64,000 nt of DNA from Rothia halotolerans (GCF_004136635.1 NZ_NOIU01000001.1:992001-1056000); one strand, 5' to 3'. Counted from the first letter of the stretch, positions 54,603 to 63,856 are shown. Translations and numbers: made by a program. The notes: a model not told the origin generated them from the letters alone.

Positions 54603-55373
54603 ATGCTGATGACGAGGTTCCTCCGCTACGCCCACCTGCTCTCCGGACCCCGGCGGACCCCGCTGTTCGACCGGCACCTCGCCTACCTCCTGGTGCTCAT
54701 CGCGGGCGCACTGAACGCCGTCGGCTTCGTCGCCGTCGGGATGTACACCTCCCACATGACCGGCATGGTCGCCGACCTCGCCGCCCACGCCGTCGTCCTC
54801 GACCTCGGGCTGGTGCTGGCGGGGGTCATGGCGATCTGCTCCTTCGTCCTGGGCGCGGTGATCTCCACGGTGCTCTACACCTGGGGCAGCCGTCACCGCC
54901 TCTCCAGCCGGTACGCGAACGTGCTGGTCATCGAGGGGTTCCTGATGCTGGTCATCGGACTGCTGGCGGGGTTCGCCGACGAGCAGCACTTCGAGCGGCT
55001 CCTGGTGGTCCCCCTGTGCTTCACCATGGGGCTCCAGAACGCGCTGATCACCAAGATCCGCGACTTCCCGGTGCGCACCACCCACGTCACGGGCATGATC
55101 ACCGACCTCAGGGTGGAGCTGGGCCGGCTGTTCTACTTCAGCCGCGGTCCGGAGGCCCGCCGGGTGCGGGCGGACCGGGAGAAGCTGACGGTGCTCTCGA
55201 CGCTGGTCGGGCTGTTCCTCGTCGGCGGCCTGATCGGGGCCTCCGCGTACTGGGTCATGGGGTTCCAGACGCTGCTGGTGGGCGCCGTGCTGATCCTGCT
55301 CGCCGCGCTGCCGCCCTCGATCCGGGACCTCACGGGCCGCTCGAGGAAGCGCCAGCCGGTCCCCGTCGGGTGA
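54603..55373 (+). CDS. DUF1275 (YoaK-like) membrane protein
   Basis: This 256-residue protein has about six helices. The conserved segments LIAGALNAVGFVAVGMYTSHMTG and CFTMGLQNALITK...THVTGMITDL (positions about 30-52 and 140-165) define DUF1275/YoaK, a plasma-membrane family of unknown transport or sensor role. ATG 54603 is supported by a leaderless promoter. A motif shared with the upstream sulfur transporter gene hints at co-regulation. Confidence 0.88.
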   Translation: MLMTRFLRYAHLLSGPRRTPLFDRHLAYLLVLIAGALNAVGFVAVGMYTSHMTGMVADLAAHAVVLDLGLVLAGVMAICSFVLGAVISTVLYTWGSRHRLSSRYANVLVIEGFLMLVIGLLAGFADEQHFERLLVVPLCFTMGLQNALITKIRDFPVRTTHVTGMITDLRVELGRLFYFSRGPEARRVRADREKLTVLSTLVGLFLVGGLIGASAYWVMGFQTLLVGAVLILLAALPPSIRDLTGRSRKRQPVPVG

Positions 55374-55466
55374 CCCAGCCGGTCTCCGCCGGGAGACGGG
55401 ACGCGCGTGGGCGGATGGGCCGTCTCGGGGCGCACACCCCGGCCGCCGCTGGCTCGACGCGGCGGA

Positions 55467-56666
55467 TCACCCCGCGTTCGCGGAGAACCGCCGCGCGTTC
55501 ACCAGGCCCAGCAGCGTCGCCACGGCGACGGCGGCCGCGAAGACCAGGCTCGCCGGGACCAGCCCGAGCGCCTCGGAGAGCACGCCGGTGCCGATGGCCG
55601 GCAGGGAGATCGCCAGGTAGCCGACGATGAAGTACGACGTCGTCGCCTCCGTCCTGTTCTCCGGCCGGGTGGCGCCGGTGACGGCCCGCATCCCGGTCAT
55701 GAACAGCAGCCCCTGTCCGATGCCGCCCAGCACCGCGGAGACGATCAGCAGCGTCAGGGAGGCGGCGCCGAGTGCGCCCGCCAGCAGGCCCATCGCGAAG
55801 ACCAGGCAGATCGACCCCGCCACGATCAGCGTGCGGTCCGCCAGCGAGCGGAAGGCGATCTGCCCCGCGGCCGATGACCCGAAGAGCAGGAACACGACGA
55901 CGCCGATGACCGCGGAGGAGTGGATGCCCAGCACGGAGCCCATGAAGTTCGGCCCCACCGAGGAGTACACGCCGCACACCGCGAAGCCGGTGACCGCCCC
56001 GACCACCGAGGCCGCGAAGAGCCGCCGGGACTCGGCGGGCACCCGCGGCAGCTGCACGGCCGCCTTCGAGGGATCCGGGACCACGCGCTCGCGGACGGCC
56101 AGCAGGGCGAGGCCGGCGAGGAGCAGCAGCACGGCGTGCACCAGGTAGGGGGTGCGCAGCGGCGAGGCGCTCCACGCCCCGATCAGCCCGGCCATCAGGA
56201 TGCCCAGGCCGAGGCCGCCGATGTTCGCCGAGGTCGCGAGCGACCCGGCCAGACGCTCCCGGCCGCGCGGGGCGTTCTCCATGACGCAGACGGTCCCGGT
56301 GGCGGTGAAGATCCCCGCCGCCAGCCCGGAGAGGACGCGGCCGGTGTACAGCAGCCACTCCGCGGTCCCGACGGCGAAGAGCGCGGCGGAGAGCAGCGAG
56401 AGCACGACGCCGGCCAGCAGCATCGGCCGGCGCCCCAGCGCGTCCGAGAGCCTGCCGCACAGGACCAGGGAGAGGATCACCCCGCCGGCGTAGACGGCGA
56501 ACAGGACGGTGGTGGTGGCGCTGCCGAAGCCGAAGCGCTCCTCGTAGAGCGGGTACAGCGGCGTCGGCATCGTGGTGCCCATCATGACGACGGCGAACAC
56601 GTAGGAGACCGCCGCCAGGGACCACCCCGAGGCGGGTCGCCGGGTCTTGGAAACGGCGTCTGACAT
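55467..56666 (-). CDS. MFS transporter
   Basis: This 399-residue, 12-helix major facilitator has the loop 2-3 signature GRLSDALGRRPMLLAGV (about residues 70-86) and an early TM1 MMGTTMPTPLYPLYEERFGF typical of the DHA1-like exporters. ATG 56666 follows CCGGAGGATG. The TM4-5 region SATSANIGGLGLG has the Gly-rich pattern of exporters. The substrate is unknown. No local regulator is adjacent. It is divergent from a GNAT gene. Confidence 0.88.
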   Translation of the reverse strand: MSDAVSKTRRPASGWSLAAVSYVFAVVMMGTTMPTPLYPLYEERFGFGSATTTVLFAVYAGGVILSLVLCGRLSDALGRRPMLLAGVVLSLLSAALFAVGTAEWLLYTGRVLSGLAAGIFTATGTVCVMENAPRGRERLAGSLATSANIGGLGLGILMAGLIGAWSASPLRTPYLVHAVLLLLAGLALLAVRERVVPDPSKAAVQLPRVPAESRRLFAASVVGAVTGFAVCGVYSSVGPNFMGSVLGIHSSAVIGVVVFLLFGSSAAGQIAFRSLADRTLIVAGSICLVFAMGLLAGALGAASLTLLIVSAVLGGIGQGLLFMTGMRAVTGATRPENRTEATTSYFIVGYLAISLPAIGTGVLSEALGLVPASLVFAAAVAVATLLGLVNARRFSANAG

Positions 56667-56885
56667 GCGGCATCCTCCGGGGGCCTCGGCGTGGTGGGGC
56701 CGTCCGGCGCTCGGGCTCGGGCGGTGGGCGGCCCGGACGCGATGCGGCCCCGAGGGTCGGCGCGTCCTCTGCGTCACATGACAACCATGCCGCCCGCGGG
56801 GCTATTCCCCCGCCGCCGGCCGCCGCCGACCCCCGCCGGCCGCGGCCGACCGCCGCCGACCGCGGTCGGGGCGCGCCCGGCCCGC

Positions 56886-56891
56886 TACAGT
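56886..56891 (+). promoter_or_regulatory. Leaderless -10 of GNAT gene
   Basis: TACAGT ends 7 nt before ATG 56899. Confidence 0.5.
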
Positions 56892-56898
56892 GCCCACT

Positions 56899-57441
56899 AT
56901 GGCACCTCATCCCGACTCGTCCGCGACCATCCGGAGCGCCGGCCCCGCCGACGCCGCCCCCTGCGCGCGCATCTACGCCCCCTACGTCCGGGACACCAAC
57001 GCGACCTTCGAGCTCGAGCCTCCCGCCGCGGCCGCCATGGGGGAGCGGATCGCCGCCGTCCGGGCCTCGCACGCCTGGCTCGTGGCCGAGCGGGAGGGCG
57101 AGGTCCTCGGCTACGCCTACGGCGTCCCCTTCGCCCAGCGGCCCGCCTACCGGTGGTCCGCCGAGGTCAGCGTCTACCTCGCGGACGGGGCGCGGGGGAG
57201 CGGCGTCGGCAGCTCCCTGTATGCCGCGCTGCTTGAGCGCCTGCGCGAGCGGGGCATGCAGGTGGCGATCGCGCGGGTGGCCCAGCCGAACGCCGCGAGC
57301 GAGGCGCTGCACGCCCGCTTCGGCTTCGAGCGCGCCGGGCTGCTGCGCCGCATCGGCTACAAGAACGGGCGGTGGTACGACGTCGCCCTCCTCCAGCTCG
57401 AGCTCAGCCCCGCCGGCGAGGACCCCGCCGAGCCGCGCTGA
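56899..57441 (+). CDS. GNAT acetyltransferase, phosphinothricin-type
   Basis: This 180-residue acetyl-CoA-dependent N-acetyltransferase starts in the Pat/Bar style (IRSAGPADAAPCARIYAPYV). The acetyl-CoA loop is seen as GARGSGVGSSLY (residues 97-108), and ends in FGFERAGLLRRIGYKNGRWYDV, typical of the phosphinothricin/methionine sulfoximine N-acetyltransferases. ATG 56899 is chosen for the leaderless promoter. It probably detoxifies an amino-acid analogue; substrate unproven. Confidence 0.88.
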   Translation: MAPHPDSSATIRSAGPADAAPCARIYAPYVRDTNATFELEPPAAAAMGERIAAVRASHAWLVAEREGEVLGYAYGVPFAQRPAYRWSAEVSVYLADGARGSGVGSSLYAALLERLRERGMQVAIARVAQPNAASEALHARFGFERAGLLRRIGYKNGRWYDVALLQLELSPAGEDPAEPR

Positions 57442-57610
57442 GGAACGTCGGCCGGGGCCCTGCCGGGCCGAGTTGAGAGGAGCCGGCGGAGCCCTGCTGA
57501 GGGCCGCCGTCCCCGCCGCCGAAGGACTTTCCGCGACGTCGATGCCGCTTGCCGGGCAGAATTTCACTACGCTGGTCTCACCACTGACGGGAACGGAAAG
57601 GGCGGGCTCC

Positions 57611-59170
57611 ATGACCTCCACAGCCGGGCGCATCGTCGCCTCCCTCGGCATCACCGGCGCCGCCGGCCTGATCGGCATGGCGGCCCGGGACAGATTCCAG
57701 AAGAAGCATACGATCCTGCGCAACTTCCCCGTCCTGGGCCACGCGAGATATGCGATGGAGTTCATACGCCCGGAGATCCAGCAGTACTTCGTGGAGAACA
57801 ACTACGACGGCCGACCCTTCGACCGCGACACCCGCTCCATGATCTACGAGCGGGCCAAGGGCCTCACCGGGGAGCAGGCCTTCGGCACCGAGCGGAAGGT
57901 CCTGCGCCCGGGCCACGACTACCTGCTGCACACGATGGCGCCGGTGGAGATGATGGAGGCCGAGCCGCGGCAGCGCCTGGGCGGCCCGGACTGCACCCAG
58001 CCCTACGACATCTCGCTGTTCAACGTCTCCTCCATGAGCTTCGGGGCCCTCTCTCCGCAGGCGGTGATGGCGATGAACAAGGGCGCGGCGCTCGGCGGCT
58101 TCTCGCAGGAGACCGGCGAGGGCGGGCTCAGCCGGTACCACCTGGAGCACGGCGGGGACCTCATCTGGGAGTTCGGCTCGGGGTACTTCGGCTGCCGCAC
58201 CGAGGAGGGCCGCTTCAACGACGAGGTCTTCGCCGAGAAGGCCGCGACGCCGCAGATCAAGGGCGTCCTCATCAAGATCAGCCAGGGGGCCAAGCCGGGC
58301 ATCGGCGGCGTCCTGCCGGGGGAGAAGGTGAACCGGGAGATCGCCGAGGCGCGCGAGGTGCCCGAGGGCGAGGACTGCATCAGCCCGGCGGCCCACCCGG
58401 AGTTCTCGACGCCGCGCGAGCTGGTGCGCTTCATCGCCCGGGTGCGGCGGCTGGCCGAGGGGAAGCCGGTGGGTCTCAAGTTCTGCCTGGGCTCGCGGAT
58501 CGAGGTCCTCGCCCTGTGCAAGGCCATGCTGGAGACGGGGATCACTCCGGACTGGATCACCATCGACGGCTCGGAGGGCGGCACGGGCGCGGCGCCGGTG
58601 GAGTTCGAGGACGCCGTCGGGATGCCGCTGACCGACGGCCTGATCACGGTCAGCAACGCGCTGATCGGCGCCGGGCTGCGCGAGCGGGTCTCGATCGGGG
58701 TCTCGGGGAAGGTCGTGGGCGGGGCGGACATCGTGCGCCGGATCGCGCTGGGCGCGGACTTCACGAACTCCGCGCGCGGGATGATGATGGCCACCGGATG
58801 CATCCAGGCGCAGCGGTGCAACACGAACAGGTGCCCCTCCGGCGTCGCCACCCAGAACCCGTGGCTGGCGCACGGCGTCGACGTCGAGGACAAGAGCTCG
58901 CGGGTCCGCAACTACCACGTCGGGACGATACGCTCGGCCATGCGGATCCTCGCCTCGATGGGGGTGCGCTCCTTCCACGACCTCGGCCCCGAGCACGTCA
59001 TGCACCGGATCGACTCCACCAGCTCGGCCTCCTACAAGGAGATGTTCGAGTGGCTGGAGAACGGCTCGATCCTCGACGGCACGGCTCCCGAGGATTGGTT
59101 GCACGAATGGGACCGGGCGGACGCGGGCAGCTTCCAGGTGCCGACGCACCAGCACCTGCGCGCCAACTGA
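57611..59170 (+). CDS. FMN-binding glutamate synthase-family oxidoreductase
   Basis: This 519-residue protein corresponds to the FMN/Fe-S synthase domain of glutamate synthase without the amidotransferase domain. FMN-barrel motifs include SSMSFGALSPQAVMAMN and KISQGAKPGIGGVLPG; the [3Fe-4S] ligands are Cys about 397, 403 and 408 (CIQAQRCNTNRCPSG). An N-terminal hydrophobic stretch (IVASLGITGAAGLIGMAA) may act as a membrane anchor. ATG 57611 follows GGAAAGGGCGGG. Its true substrate and electron partner are unknown; stand-alone members occur widely. Confidence 0.9.
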   Translation: MTSTAGRIVASLGITGAAGLIGMAARDRFQKKHTILRNFPVLGHARYAMEFIRPEIQQYFVENNYDGRPFDRDTRSMIYERAKGLTGEQAFGTERKVLRPGHDYLLHTMAPVEMMEAEPRQRLGGPDCTQPYDISLFNVSSMSFGALSPQAVMAMNKGAALGGFSQETGEGGLSRYHLEHGGDLIWEFGSGYFGCRTEEGRFNDEVFAEKAATPQIKGVLIKISQGAKPGIGGVLPGEKVNREIAEAREVPEGEDCISPAAHPEFSTPRELVRFIARVRRLAEGKPVGLKFCLGSRIEVLALCKAMLETGITPDWITIDGSEGGTGAAPVEFEDAVGMPLTDGLITVSNALIGAGLRERVSIGVSGKVVGGADIVRRIALGADFTNSARGMMMATGCIQAQRCNTNRCPSGVATQNPWLAHGVDVEDKSSRVRNYHVGTIRSAMRILASMGVRSFHDLGPEHVMHRIDSTSSASYKEMFEWLENGSILDGTAPEDWLHEWDRADAGSFQVPTHQHLRAN

Positions 59171-59191
59171 GCGGGACGCCCGGAAAAGCGT

Positions 59192-59227
59192 CCTCGACGC
59201 TGCGGAATCGATTCCGCAGCGTCGAGG
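59192..59227. terminator. 36-bp perfect palindrome after glutamate synthase-like gene
   Basis: Arms 59192-59209 and 59210-59227 are exact reverse complements centred on ATCGAT, 21 bp after the stop. As RNA it forms a long hairpin followed by G-rich sequence, so factor-independent termination is plausible but atypical. Confidence 0.65.
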
Positions 59228-59291
59228 GGGGGCTCGCGGCGGCTGGGGCCCGCGGCCGTGTGCGGACCTCCCGGTAACCGGCGGGCGGGCT

Positions 59292-59297
59292 TACCCT
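59292..59297 (+). promoter_or_regulatory. Leaderless -10 of NAD(P)-binding protein gene
   Basis: TACCCT ends 6 nt before ATG 59304. Confidence 0.5.
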
Positions 59298-59303
59298 GAT
59301 CCT

Positions 59304-60071
59304 ATGAAGGTGACGGTGCTGGGCGGGACGGGGACCCTGGGCGGCCGGGTCGCGGAGCGGCTGGCGGCCCGGGGGCACAAGGTGGTGGCCGCGAGCCGTG
59401 CCACCGGCGTCGACGCCGTGGAGGGGCGGAAGCTGAAGAGGGCGATGCGCAGGGCCGACGTCGTCGTGGACTGCCTCAACGTGGGGACCGCGAGCGGCAG
59501 GAGGGCCGTGGACTTCTTCACCCGCTCCGCGACCCAGGTGACCGCCGCGGCCGAGCGCGCCGAGGCGGGCAGGATCGTGGTGGTCTCGATCCACGGGGCC
59601 GCCGACCCGGAGGTCAGCCGGCTCATGGGGTACTACCGGGGCAAGGCGGCGCAGGAGAGGATCTACGGCACCGCGCGCGTGCCCGTCACGCTCGTCCGCT
59701 CGACGCAGTGGTTCGAGCTGCTCCCCGCCCTCGCGGGGCGCACGGGTCTGGGGCCGTTCGCCGTGCCTCCCTCCATGCGGATGGCGCCGGTGGCGGTGGA
59801 CCGGGTGGCGGCCCTGGTGGTGCGCGAGGTCGAGGCGCCGGGGGAGGAGGACCGCGTCCTGGCGATCCGGGGCCCCGAGGAGGCGACGGCGGAGGAGATG
59901 CTCCGGACGCTCCTGAGGTACCGGGAGGTCTTCCCGGAGCGCCTGCCCCGCTTCATCCTCCCCGTCCCCTACCTGGGGCGCGCCATCGCCGGCGGGGCGC
60001 TCATCCCGGAGGACGGCGTGGTGGACACCGTGACGCTGGAGGACTGGGTCCGGGGCAGCCCGGCGCGGTGA
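59304..60071 (+). CDS. NAD(P)-binding atypical SDR/NmrA-like protein
   Basis: This 255-residue Rossmann protein begins MKVTVLGGTGTLGGRVAERL with the nucleotide-binding GGTGTLG. It resembles NmrA-like/NAD(P)H-azoreductase-type atypical SDRs (VRSTQWFELLPAL, then APVAVDRVAALV). It lacks an obvious YxxxK. It may be a redox sensor or reductase. ATG 59304 is supported by the leaderless promoter. Confidence 0.82.
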   Translation: MKVTVLGGTGTLGGRVAERLAARGHKVVAASRATGVDAVEGRKLKRAMRRADVVVDCLNVGTASGRRAVDFFTRSATQVTAAAERAEAGRIVVVSIHGAADPEVSRLMGYYRGKAAQERIYGTARVPVTLVRSTQWFELLPALAGRTGLGPFAVPPSMRMAPVAVDRVAALVVREVEAPGEEDRVLAIRGPEEATAEEMLRTLLRYREVFPERLPRFILPVPYLGRAIAGGALIPEDGVVDTVTLEDWVRGSPAR

Positions 60072-60156
60072 GCGCGCGGGGCCGGGTCCGAGGAGACGGC
60101 GCCGGACCGGATACCGCCCGGAGGGCCCGGACCGGGCGCCCGACGGCGCGCGGGGC

Positions 60157-60609
60157 TCAGGAGCGGCCGGGGAGCCTGTCGCGCTGGTAGGTGATCTCGG
60201 AGTAGCCGTGCGGGACGGGGTTCCCCTCCTCGTCGAGGGCGACGAAGACGATCCTGTCGATGGAGAGGATCAGCTTGCGGGTGATCATGTTCCTCACCTC
60301 GGCCCGCATGGTCAGGGAGGTCTTCCCGAACCGGACGGCCTTCAGCCCCATCTCGATCATGTCCCCCTGGACCGCCGAGGAGACGAAGTTGATCTCGGAG
60401 ATCAGCTTGGTCACCGCGCGGTAGCTGCCCAGCTGGAGCATCGCGTAGATCGCCGCCTCCTCGTCGATCCAGCGCAGCAGGGAGCCGCCGAAGAGGGTGC
60501 CGTTGGCGTTGAGGTCCTCCGGCTTGACCCATTTGCGGGTGCGGAAGTTGACGGCGTCGTCCTCGACCGAGGAGTCGTGCAGGGGGCTGGAGGGGGCATC
60601 GGAGGTCAT
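60157..60609 (-). CDS. Acyl-CoA thioesterase (hotdog fold, YciA-like)
   Basis: This 150-residue protein has the hotdog thioesterase core: LNANGTLFGGSLLRWIDEEAA (about residues 33-53; active-site Asn/Asp region), then VSSAVQGDMIEM and GKTSLTMRAEV. It is expected to hydrolyse acyl-CoA in the cytosol as an oligomer. ATG 60609 is chosen because TACCCT ends 6 nt upstream and because the core then starts at the family position; a longer frame to 60780 is Arg/Gly-rich and unlike the family. Confidence 0.88.
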   Translation of the reverse strand: MTSDAPSSPLHDSSVEDDAVNFRTRKWVKPEDLNANGTLFGGSLLRWIDEEAAIYAMLQLGSYRAVTKLISEINFVSSAVQGDMIEMGLKAVRFGKTSLTMRAEVRNMITRKLILSIDRIVFVALDEEGNPVPHGYSEITYQRDRLPGRS

Positions 60610-60615
60610 GGGACC

Positions 60616-60621
60616 AGGGTA
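60616..60621 (-). promoter_or_regulatory. Leaderless -10 of thioesterase gene
   Basis: TACCCT on the minus strand, 6 nt before ATG 60609. Confidence 0.5.
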
Positions 60622-60835
60622 GACCTCGGGGCCGCGTCGAAGCTGTGCCGTGGGTCCCACCATCGACCGAGATCGGCGGACCGGACGCCGCCGGGAGCCC
60701 GTCAGCCGGCACGGCCGGACGCCTCCGCGGGCCGGGGAGCCCTTGCGCACCCCGGGAGGCTGACGTTTCATGGAACACATGGATCGCCATCGAAGTCCCG
60801 GCCCGCGTCCGTCCGCCGCCGAGGCGGTGCTCTAG

Positions 60836-62155
60836 ATGGACGCGGGAACCTGGCTAAACATCGGGCTCGTCCTCCTCTTCGTCCTGATCGGCGGCGTGTT
60901 CGCCGCGACGGAGATCGCGCTGGTCTCGCTGCGGGAGGGGCAGATCGACCAGCTGGAGAAGCGCGGCCGCCGCGGCCAGCGGGTGGCCCGCATCGCCCGG
61001 GACCCCAACCGCTTCCTCGCCGCGGTGCAGATCGGCGTCACCGTGGCGGGCTTCTTCTCCGCGGCCTACGGCGCCTCCACGATCGCACCGGACCTCGCCC
61101 CGGCGCTGACCGGCCTCGGCCTGCGGGAGCAGGCCGCGCAGACGGTGGCGCTGGTCGCGATGACCCTGGTGGTGGCCTTCTGCTCGCTCGTGCTGGGCGA
61201 GCTCGTGCCCAAGCGGCTCGCGCTGCAGCGCTCCTCGGGGATAGCGCTCGTGGTCGGACCGCCGCTGGACACGTTCTCCACGCTGATGCGGCCGGTCATC
61301 TGGCTGCTCTCGGTCTCCACCGACGGGCTGCTCCGCCTCCTGCGGGTGGACCCCGGCCAGGCCGGCGAGCAGATGTCCGAGGAGGAGCTGCGGGACCTGG
61401 TGGTCGCCCACGAGGGCCTGCCCGAGGACGAGCGGCAGATCCTGCGCGACGTCTTCCGCACCAACGAGCGCACGATCAGCGAGGTCATGCGCCCGCGCCA
61501 CGAGGCGGTCTTCCTCCCCGCCGAGCTGACGCTGACGCGGGCCGTGGAGGAGATCGCCGAGCACCCCTACTCCCGCTATCCGGTCACGGGCGAGGACTTC
61601 GACGACGTCCGCGGCTTCGTCCACGTCCGCGACATCCTGCTGGCCGAGCCCCGCGACGGCTCCCGCCGGGTCCGGGAGCTGGCGCGCAGGATCGTCGTGC
61701 TGCCCGGCACCAACGGCGTGCTCGGCTCGATCACGCTGATGCGCCGGGAGCGCACGCACATCGCCGTCGTGATCGACGAGTACGGCGGGACGGACGGCAT
61801 CGTGACGCTGGAGGACCTGGTGGAGGAGCTCGTCGGGGAGATCGAGGACGAGTACGACGCCGAGGGGGACCGGCCCTCCGCCCATCCGGGGGAGGACGAG
61901 GCCGAGATGGACGGCGGGCTCACGCTCGAGGACGTCGCCGAGGGCACCGGGTTGGAGCTTCCCGAGGGCCCCTACGAGACCATCGGCGGGTTCCTCCAGG
62001 ACGAGCTGGACCGGGTGCCGCGGGAGGGCGACGTCGTGCTCCTCGCCGGCCGCGCGATCGAGGTGCTGAGCATGGACGGGCACCGCGTGGCCTCCGTCCG
62101 GATCGCCGCCCGGGACGCGGAGACGGGGCCGGAGGAGCGAGCCCGGCCGATTTGA
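60836..62155 (+). CDS. CNNM/CorC-type membrane protein (DUF21-CBS-CorC_HlyC)
   Basis: This 439-residue protein has an N-terminal DUF21 membrane domain (about residues 5-195, four helices), two CBS domains (about 210-330; VIDEYGGTDGIVTLEDLVEE) and a C-terminal CorC_HlyC domain (345-430). Members are linked to Mg2+ or other cation efflux and were once named hemolysins. ATG 60836 is used; GAGGCGG lies upstream. The next ORF, an upstream mini-ORF of the BCCT gene, starts 22 bp after its stop. Confidence 0.92.
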   Translation: MDAGTWLNIGLVLLFVLIGGVFAATEIALVSLREGQIDQLEKRGRRGQRVARIARDPNRFLAAVQIGVTVAGFFSAAYGASTIAPDLAPALTGLGLREQAAQTVALVAMTLVVAFCSLVLGELVPKRLALQRSSGIALVVGPPLDTFSTLMRPVIWLLSVSTDGLLRLLRVDPGQAGEQMSEEELRDLVVAHEGLPEDERQILRDVFRTNERTISEVMRPRHEAVFLPAELTLTRAVEEIAEHPYSRYPVTGEDFDDVRGFVHVRDILLAEPRDGSRRVRELARRIVVLPGTNGVLGSITLMRRERTHIAVVIDEYGGTDGIVTLEDLVEELVGEIEDEYDAEGDRPSAHPGEDEAEMDGGLTLEDVAEGTGLELPEGPYETIGGFLQDELDRVPREGDVVLLAGRAIEVLSMDGHRVASVRIAARDAETGPEERARPI

Positions 62156-62164
62156 CCCCGCTGA

Positions 62165-62170
62165 TAGGTT
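62165..62170 (+). promoter_or_regulatory. Leaderless -10 upstream of BCCT gene
   Basis: TAGGTT ends 6 nt before ATG 62177 of a 34-codon ORF. Confidence 0.45.
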
Positions 62171-62176
62171 GGTCCG

Positions 62177-62281
62177 ATGTGCCTGGCGCCGGTGGCCTCG
62201 TCCGCCGCTCGACCATCGATCCCGTGCCGGCACCCCACGTTCCCATCTCCGCAGCGGCGCATCGACCATGAAAACGGGTGA
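62177..62281 (+). CDS. 34-residue upstream ORF of the BCCT gene
   Basis: A leaderless -10 (TAGGTT) leads directly into this ORF (MCLAPVASSAARPSIPCRHP...), which contains two Cys and stops at TGA 62279-62281, 3 nt before the BCCT GTG start. It could be a leader peptide that couples or attenuates translation of the transporter. It is not a known family, and may be only a promoter-adjacent coincidence. Confidence 0.4.
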   Translation: MCLAPVASSAARPSIPCRHPTFPSPQRRIDHENG

Positions 62282-62284
62282 CGA

Positions 62285-63856
62285 GTGTCCGTCCAGACCA
62301 CGTCCAAGCCAGATCTCGAGAACGGAGACGACGCCGTTCCCGCGCCGCCGCGGACCGACCGCTGGGTCACCGGCATCAGCGCCGGGGCCCTCGGCGCCTT
62401 CGTCCTCGGCGCGATCATCTTCCCCGAGACCGTCAGCTCCTGGGTCGACGCCGGGCTGAGCGCCTCCGCCCGCTGGTTCGGCCCCTACTGGCAGGTGCTC
62501 CTCCTGGTCACCTTCCTGGTGGCCATCGTGCTGGCCTTCACGCCCTGGGCCCGCGCCCGGCTGGGCGGGACCTCGACGCCGGAGTTCGGCCGCTTCAAGT
62601 GGGTCGCCATGGTCATGAGCACCCTGCTGGCCGGCGGCGGGGTCTTCTGGGCCGCCGCCGAGCCGGTGAACCACCTGGTGACCACCCCGCCGCACTTCGA
62701 GGGGGAGGTCTCCGACCCCGTCCAGGCGGGGTACACCGCGCTCGCGCAGAGCTTCGTCCACTGGGGCTTCCTCGCCTGGGCGATCATCGGCTCGCTGGGC
62801 ACGATCGTGATGATGTACGGCGTGCAGAAGGGCATGCCGCTGCGTCCCCGCACCCTGCTCTACCCGATCATGGGGGCCAAGGTGGCCCGGCACTGGATCG
62901 GCGCCGCGGCGGACATCGTGTCCATCATCGCCATGGTGGCCGGCACGGTCGGGCCGATCGGCTTCCTGGGGCTTCAGGTCTCCTACGGGCTCTCCGCATT
63001 CTTCGGGGTGCCCGACGTCTACCTGACGCAGCTGCTCGTGATCGCCGTGCTCGTCGCGGTCGCGTGCGCCTCGGTGATCTCCGGGCTCGGGCGGGGGATC
63101 CAGATCCTCAGCCGGGCCAACATCTGGCTCGCCGTGGCCCTGATGGCGCTCATCCTGGTGCTCGGCTCGGCCTGGTACATCGTGCGGTCCTTCGTGGGAG
63201 GGCTCGGCGTCTATGCCCAGAACTTCCTCGGCACCACGCTCTACCAGGGCGACGCCGCGTGGCTCTCACAGTGGACCCTCTTCTTCTTCGGCTGGTTCCT
63301 GGGCTACGCGCCGCTGATGGCGATCTTCATCGCGCGGATCTCCCGCGGGCGCACCGTGCGGGACCTCATCGTGAGCACCACGGTGCTGCCGCCGCTGGTC
63401 AGCTGCCTCTGGTTCACGGTCCTGGGCGGCACCGGGATCATGTTCGAGCAGCGCTCGCCCGGCTCGATCTCCGGTCCCCTGGAGGAGTCCGGCCTGCCCG
63501 CGGCGGTCATGGCGATCTCCTCCCAGCTGCCGCTGACCCTGCTGGTGGGAGGGGCCTTCCTCCTCCTCACCATCGTCTTCGTCGCCACGACGGCGGATTC
63601 GATGTCCTACAGCATCGCCCAGGCCTGCTCGCCGGTCGACGAGCCGTCCACCTCGCAGCGCGTCCTGTGGGCGGTGATCATGGGGCTCGCCGCCGCCGTG
63701 CTGATCTCGATCGGCGACGGCGGGATCAACGCGCTGCAGTCCTTCATCGTGGTCACCGCCGTCCCGGCGGGCTTCCTCATGCTCCCTGCGGTGTGGGCGG
63801 CGCCGATGTACGTGCGCCGGCTGGCGAAGGAGCAGGGGATCGGCGGGACGCGGTAG
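62285..63856 (+). CDS. BCCT-family betaine/carnitine/choline-type transporter
   Basis: This 523-residue, 12-helix symporter imports quaternary ammonium compounds such as glycine betaine, choline or proline betaine, usually for osmoprotection. The family pattern is seen as GGGVFWAAAEPVNHL (residues 117-131) and later WTLFFFGWFLGYAPLMAIFI then ARISRGRTVRDLI. GTG 62285 is chosen; the short ORF ends 3 nt upstream and GGGTGACGA is a poor ribosome site. A cytosolic N terminus of about 25 residues follows. Substrate specificity is unassigned. Confidence 0.9.
   Translation: MSVQTTSKPDLENGDDAVPAPPRTDRWVTGISAGALGAFVLGAIIFPETVSSWVDAGLSASARWFGPYWQVLLLVTFLVAIVLAFTPWARARLGGTSTPEFGRFKWVAMVMSTLLAGGGVFWAAAEPVNHLVTTPPHFEGEVSDPVQAGYTALAQSFVHWGFLAWAIIGSLGTIVMMYGVQKGMPLRPRTLLYPIMGAKVARHWIGAAADIVSIIAMVAGTVGPIGFLGLQVSYGLSAFFGVPDVYLTQLLVIAVLVAVACASVISGLGRGIQILSRANIWLAVALMALILVLGSAWYIVRSFVGGLGVYAQNFLGTTLYQGDAAWLSQWTLFFFGWFLGYAPLMAIFIARISRGRTVRDLIVSTTVLPPLVSCLWFTVLGGTGIMFEQRSPGSISGPLEESGLPAAVMAISSQLPLTLLVGGAFLLLTIVFVATTADSMSYSIAQACSPVDEPSTSQRVLWAVIMGLAAAVLISIGDGGINALQSFIVVTAVPAGFLMLPAVWAAPMYVRRLAKEQGIGGTR

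Noticed and set aside
56805-56870. CCGCCGGCC-rich tract before the GNAT gene
   Set aside because: It is irregular low-complexity GC sequence without a repeat unit or stable conserved structure.
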